NCBI GenBank assembly: GCA_038245795.1
Contig: JBBRSC010000051.1
Coordinates: forward strand, 1-16,528
Source of the DNA: JBBRSC01 sp038245795
GTDB taxonomy: Bacteria > Actinomycetota > Acidimicrobiia > Acidimicrobiales > Microtrichaceae
DNA length: 16,528 nt
Reading direction: 5' to 3'
In this document: positions 14,465 through 16,528 of the stretch, in pieces
Numbering within the stretch: position 1 is the first letter of the stretch
Layout of the letters: each line of letters begins with the position of its first letter
Translations under genes and position numbers: made by a program
Notes under the pieces: model-generated
The model's input: only the letters and a program-made list of their open reading frames with translations
The model's database searches: none
What the model was told of the DNA's origin: nothing

Positions 14465-15282
14465 GGGCGCGGCAGATCGACCCGACGTTGCGCTGACGGG
14501 GCGGCGGCTGGATCCCCGCCGAACGACGGACACCACTGCTTGAAGGCGCACCAGTCGCACAGCTTTGACGGCTTGGGGCGGAAGTCTTCTTGCGCGCACG
14601 CACGCTCAACCGCCGACCAGATCGCGGCGACCTTCTTCTCTAGGCCGTGCGTGGATTGCTCGCTCGGCCGGGCGATGATGATCTCGGGGGTGGAGCCCAG
14701 ATAGATGAGCTGCACTTTGGATGGTCGTTGCCCGAAAAGCTTCTCGCACATGTACGAGTAGAAATGGACGCCGCCGAGGCGTGCCATTTCCTGTTGTTGG
14801 CTGGGGACCCGGCCCGTCTTGTAGTCGGTGACGACCAGGTCGCCGTTCTCGTCGAGCTCGAGCCGGTCGATGATGCCCCGGAGCTTCACGCTGCCGATGG
14901 GGACCTCAAGCTTGAGCTCGATCCCGATGGGGGTGATAGCCGTGGGATCTTCGAGCGTGAAGTAACGATCCACCATCTTCGAAGCATCTGCAACAAACGC
15001 CTTCTCGGCAGTTTCGTCGAGCTGGAGATCGACGAAATCGGGGTCCGCGCGGAATTCTTCGATGGCAAGGACCAGGCACTCCTGGGCACGCTCGATGGTG
15101 CGCGCATCAGCATGATCGACGAACAGCAACTCGAGCGCCCGGTGAACCAACGAACCCTTGGTGGCCGGAATCGACGGCGGCTCTGGCAACTTGTCGATGG
15201 CGGAGAATCTGAACGCCAGCGCACAGTCCTTGAAGGTTGACACCTTGGATGGTGACAACGACGTCGGAAGCGTAAGCGCCAT
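14461..15282 (-). CDS. RecB/Cas4-like PD-(D/E)XK nuclease with Fe-S cysteines
   Basis: Stand-alone RecB-family nuclease, predicted to cut or resect DNA. The 273-aa protein has the PD-(D/E)XK core: H47 (GSLVHRALE), D139 (RGIIDRLE), and D153/K155 in VTDYKTGR. Four cysteines (C20 near the N-terminus; C242, C245 and C251 in CDWCAFKQWC) have the spacing of the 4Fe-4S cluster of AddB and Cas4-type nucleases. There is no helicase domain, as in the mycobacterial Rv2119-type proteins I recall. A TAACAT box ends 6 nt before the ATG and includes the stop of the broken hydrolase. There are no cas genes or repeats nearby, so a CRISPR role is not supported. Its partner and role in repair are unknown. Confidence 0.92.
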   Translation of the reverse strand: MALTLPTSLSPSKVSTFKDCALAFRFSAIDKLPEPPSIPATKGSLVHRALELLFVDHADARTIERAQECLVLAIEEFRADPDFVDLQLDETAEKAFVADASKMVDRYFTLEDPTAITPIGIELKLEVPIGSVKLRGIIDRLELDENGDLVVTDYKTGRVPSQQQEMARLGGVHFYSYMCEKLFGQRPSKVQLIYLGSTPEIIIARPSEQSTHGLEKKVAAIWSAVERACAQEDFRPKPSKLCDWCAFKQWCPSFGGDPAAAPSAQRRVDLPRP

Positions 15283-15288
15283 GGGGTG

Positions 15289-15294
15289 ATGTTA
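15289..15294 (-). promoter_or_regulatory. Putative internal -10 box of the RecB-like nuclease gene
   Basis: Minus-strand TAACAT (TANNNT) ends 6 nt before ATG 15282. Its first three bases are the TAA stop of the upstream hydrolase frame. A TTGGCT at 15316-15311, 16 nt upstream, is a passable -35, so this is the best-supported promoter of the set. Confidence 0.5.
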
Positions 15295-15645
15295 GGCGTG
15301 GCGTGTGACAGCCAACGCCGAGAGGGCATGGTCGGCGAGTACTTCGGGTGCTTCGAACGGCCCGAAGTGGCCCATCTCGGGGAAATCGACGAGCTGTCCC
15401 CGGGGCAGTCGCTCGGCGATCAACGGTGCGAACGTCGGCGGCCCAGGAATGGCGTCGGAACCACGAACGACCCACGTGGGCGTGGCGATCTCTCCGAGAC
15501 GCTGCCAGGCGTCGTTCTTGCCGCCCATCTCGTAGAAGCCAGCTTCGTCCTGGGGAGAACAACGCAAGGTCACCGTGCCATCGGTATGGAGCTCGAAGCC
15601 ACCGTCGAGGTATCCGTCGAGTGCCTCGGCATCGAAGCTCGCCAT
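15292..15645 (-). CDS. C-terminal fragment of the alpha/beta hydrolase (117 aa)
   Basis: The first ATG after the premature stop (15645) opens 117 residues beginning MASFDAEALDGY. They carry the ATPTWVVRGSDAI strand with the likely acid and the GHFGPFEAPE catalytic-His segment near the end. About 33 codons between the TAG and this ATG are also coding-like, so the ATG is internal and not a natural gene start. Reinitiation here would need testing. It ends 9 nt before the nuclease ATG. Confidence 0.5.
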   Translation of the reverse strand: MASFDAEALDGYLDGGFELHTDGTVTLRCSPQDEAGFYEMGGKNDAWQRLGEIATPTWVVRGSDAIPGPPTFAPLIAERLPRGQLVDFPEMGHFGPFEAPEVLADHALSALAVTRHA

Positions 15646-15744
15646 CGGTGGTTTCGAACTGAAATTCGAGCGCGCGGCATCGAGCGAATCGAAGGTCGGG
15701 CGCCGACGTCTGGCCGAGTTGGCTAGATAGTTGCCGTCCTCGTC

Positions 15745-16182
15745 CTAGTCCTCGATCAGGTCGGGCGGAATCACGATCGGTTCGAAGGCCCAGATCCCCG
15801 AGAAGGTGTTGGGCCGTTCGAGCTCAGACAGGATCAGGGCCGCCCCACCCATCGAATGGCCGATGCCGAAGGCGTGCTCGACCCCGAAGTGGTCGAGGAG
15901 CGTTCTCACATCGCGTCCAACCCCTTCCCACGACAGATTGTTGTCGACAGGGTTCGATGAGCGACCGTGGGCCCGGAAATCCAACGCCAAGATGCGTACC
16001 GGCTCATCAGCGTGCTGTCGAAGGGCGGCGGCGAGTGGGTTCCATGCCTGCGCGCAGAAACCGGTGGCATGGCACAGCACGAGGACGGGGGAACCGGCCT
16101 GAGCGTTGGGGGAGCTGAAGTCGTAGAGCGCGAGTTTGACACCGTCGGTGCCGGGAGCGACGACGAATGAGGGGACAGTCAC
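15745..16182 (-). CDS. N-terminal fragment of the alpha/beta hydrolase (145 aa)
   Basis: As written, translation from GTG 16182 gives 145 residues ending ...PPDLIED. It has the core sheet, the LCHATGF oxyanion loop, the DFRAHGRSS turn and the GHSMGG nucleophile elbow, but no acid or His, so it should be inactive alone. A GAAACT box 6 nt before the GTG is a weak NANNNT match, and GAGCGG could be a poor Shine-Dalgarno. The partial gene upstream ends 54 bp away on the same strand. Confidence 0.7.
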   Translation of the reverse strand: MTVPSFVVAPGTDGVKLALYDFSSPNAQAGSPVLVLCHATGFCAQAWNPLAAALRQHADEPVRILALDFRAHGRSSNPVDNNLSWEGVGRDVRTLLDHFGVEHAFGIGHSMGGAALILSELERPNTFSGIWAFEPIVIPPDLIED

Positions 16183-16236
16183 CCGCTCAGTTTCTCACGG
16201 TGATGATGGACCGACGTTGCCGGGTGCCCGTGTCGA

Positions 16237-16528
16237 TCAGGGACCCGGGCGAAGGGTGAGCCGTCCGAGGCGGGCAAGGCTCTCATCGTCGACAGTTCGC
16301 GGGCCTTCGCTCACCGTGAAGAGCAGCAACCTCATGGGAACGGTGACACATGGCGTCGCTGGGTTGGCGAGCTCGTCACCTGTGACGACAAGAGCGTCGA
16401 TGAACGGCACCCACCCGAGGCTGTGCTCGAGCTCCGACCGCATCAGACCTGCCCGAGCCGAGGCCCATCGTCCTGCCTCGACGACGTCGCCGTCCTCGAC
16501 GGCAACCACAAAGAGCCCGTTGGGTCCG
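16237..16528 (-). CDS. C-terminal part of an unidentified protein (partial)
   Basis: The frame enters from the right edge and ends at TGA (16239-16237), giving about 96 residues, GPNGLFVVAVEDGDVVEAGR... to ...RLTLRPGP. A start at GTG 16509 is possible, but the in-frame sequence before it is equally coding-like, so the true start lies outside the window. It looks like a mixed alpha/beta domain end, with VALVV-type and RLLLFTVSEG strands, and no membrane segment. I do not recognise the family. It is 54 bp upstream of the broken hydrolase and may head the same transcript. Confidence 0.6.
   Translation of the reverse strand, partial: GPNGLFVVAVEDGDVVEAGRWASARAGLMRSELEHSLGWVPFIDALVVTGDELANPATPCVTVPMRLLLFTVSEGPRTVDDESLARLGRLTLRPGP

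Larger units (their letters stand above)
15292..16182 (-). pseudogene. Alpha/beta hydrolase interrupted by one in-frame TAG
   Basis: One reading frame from GTG 16182 to TAA 15292 encodes a complete alpha/beta hydrolase of normal length (about 296 codons), but codon 146 is TAG (15747-15745). Protein-like sequence continues in the same frame right after it (DEDGNYLANSARRRRPTF), so there is no frameshift. The expected active site is split: nucleophile S110 (GIGHSMGG) and oxyanion segment CHATGF (37-42) lie before the stop; the probable acid D243 (RGSDAI) and H272 (PEMGHFGPF) lie after it. The stop sits in a GAG-GAC repeat, and one G-to-T change of GAG explains it. It could be a recent pseudogene, a sequence error or, less likely, a readthrough site. 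An esterase, epoxide hydrolase or lipase-like activity would have been likely. Confidence 0.85.

Noticed and set aside
14461..15282. Cas4 of a CRISPR system
   Set aside because: The nuclease has Cas4-like cysteines, but there are no repeats, cas1/cas2 or other cas genes; stand-alone RecB-like nucleases have the same cysteines.
15745..15747. Recoded TAG (pyrrolysine or programmed readthrough)
   Set aside because: No pyl genes or readthrough structure are visible, TAG ends another gene here, and a single G-to-T change explains it more simply. Kept only as a remote alternative.
15292..16182. Frameshift in the alpha/beta hydrolase
   Set aside because: Both halves are in the same frame, with coding-like sequence directly across the stop, so it is a nonsense codon and not an indel.

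Overview
The window is gene-dense, high-GC bacterial DNA with almost no intergenic space. The gene set points to an actinobacterium: two F420-type luciferase-like oxidoreductases, a WS/DGAT acyltransferase, a steroid/lipid-type thiolase, a stand-alone Fe-S RecB-like nuclease, and many genes that look leaderless. An acidimicrobial or mycobacterium-related lineage fits best, but this is inference. I see no rRNA, tRNA, CRISPR, integrase, transposase or IS remnant, and no gene-free stretch over 300 bases. It reads as ordinary chromosome with a lipid/terpenoid flavour, not as a mobile island.

Layout. 1-961 (+): the tail of an unknown gene, then a ChbG/YdjC-type deacetylase. 986-4459 (-): read in transcription order, an amidase-signature hydrolase, a 67-aa orphan, a thiolase, and a secreted thermonuclease-like lipoprotein. 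4558-7153 (+): a double-hotdog acyl-CoA thioesterase (divergent from the amidase), an F420-type oxidoreductase, and an M15-family peptidase coupled to it. 7175-9691 (-): a DUF7064/CrtC-like protein followed by a carotenoid oxygenase. 9751-12112 (-): a second F420-type oxidoreductase, an SDR dehydrogenase and a Mug DNA glycosylase, the last two overlapping by 4 bp. 12299-12469 (+): a 56-aa orphan with a strong ribosome binding site. 12541-16528 (-): an unidentified partial gene, an alpha/beta hydrolase broken by one in-frame TAG, a RecB/Cas4-like nuclease, a PAP2 phosphatase and a WS/DGAT acyltransferase.

How the genes may work together. Thiolase, acyl-CoA thioesterase, amidase and F420 enzymes suggest catabolism of acyl or cyclic substrates. 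PAP2 plus WS/DGAT could perform the last two steps of triacylglycerol synthesis. The carotenoid oxygenase with its CrtC/AttH-like neighbour may be an apocarotenoid or terpenoid module. These groupings rest on adjacency and family knowledge only.

The most notable observations are: (i) a single in-frame nonsense codon splitting an otherwise intact hydrolase, inside a GAGGAC repeat; (ii) TANNNT -10 boxes placed 6-9 nt before the start codon of eight genes, indicating widespread leaderless transcription, with two of them overlapping the stop codon of the preceding gene; (iii) two perfect palindromes each containing the stop codon of one of two convergent genes. I found no clear evidence of a wholly new multi-gene system.
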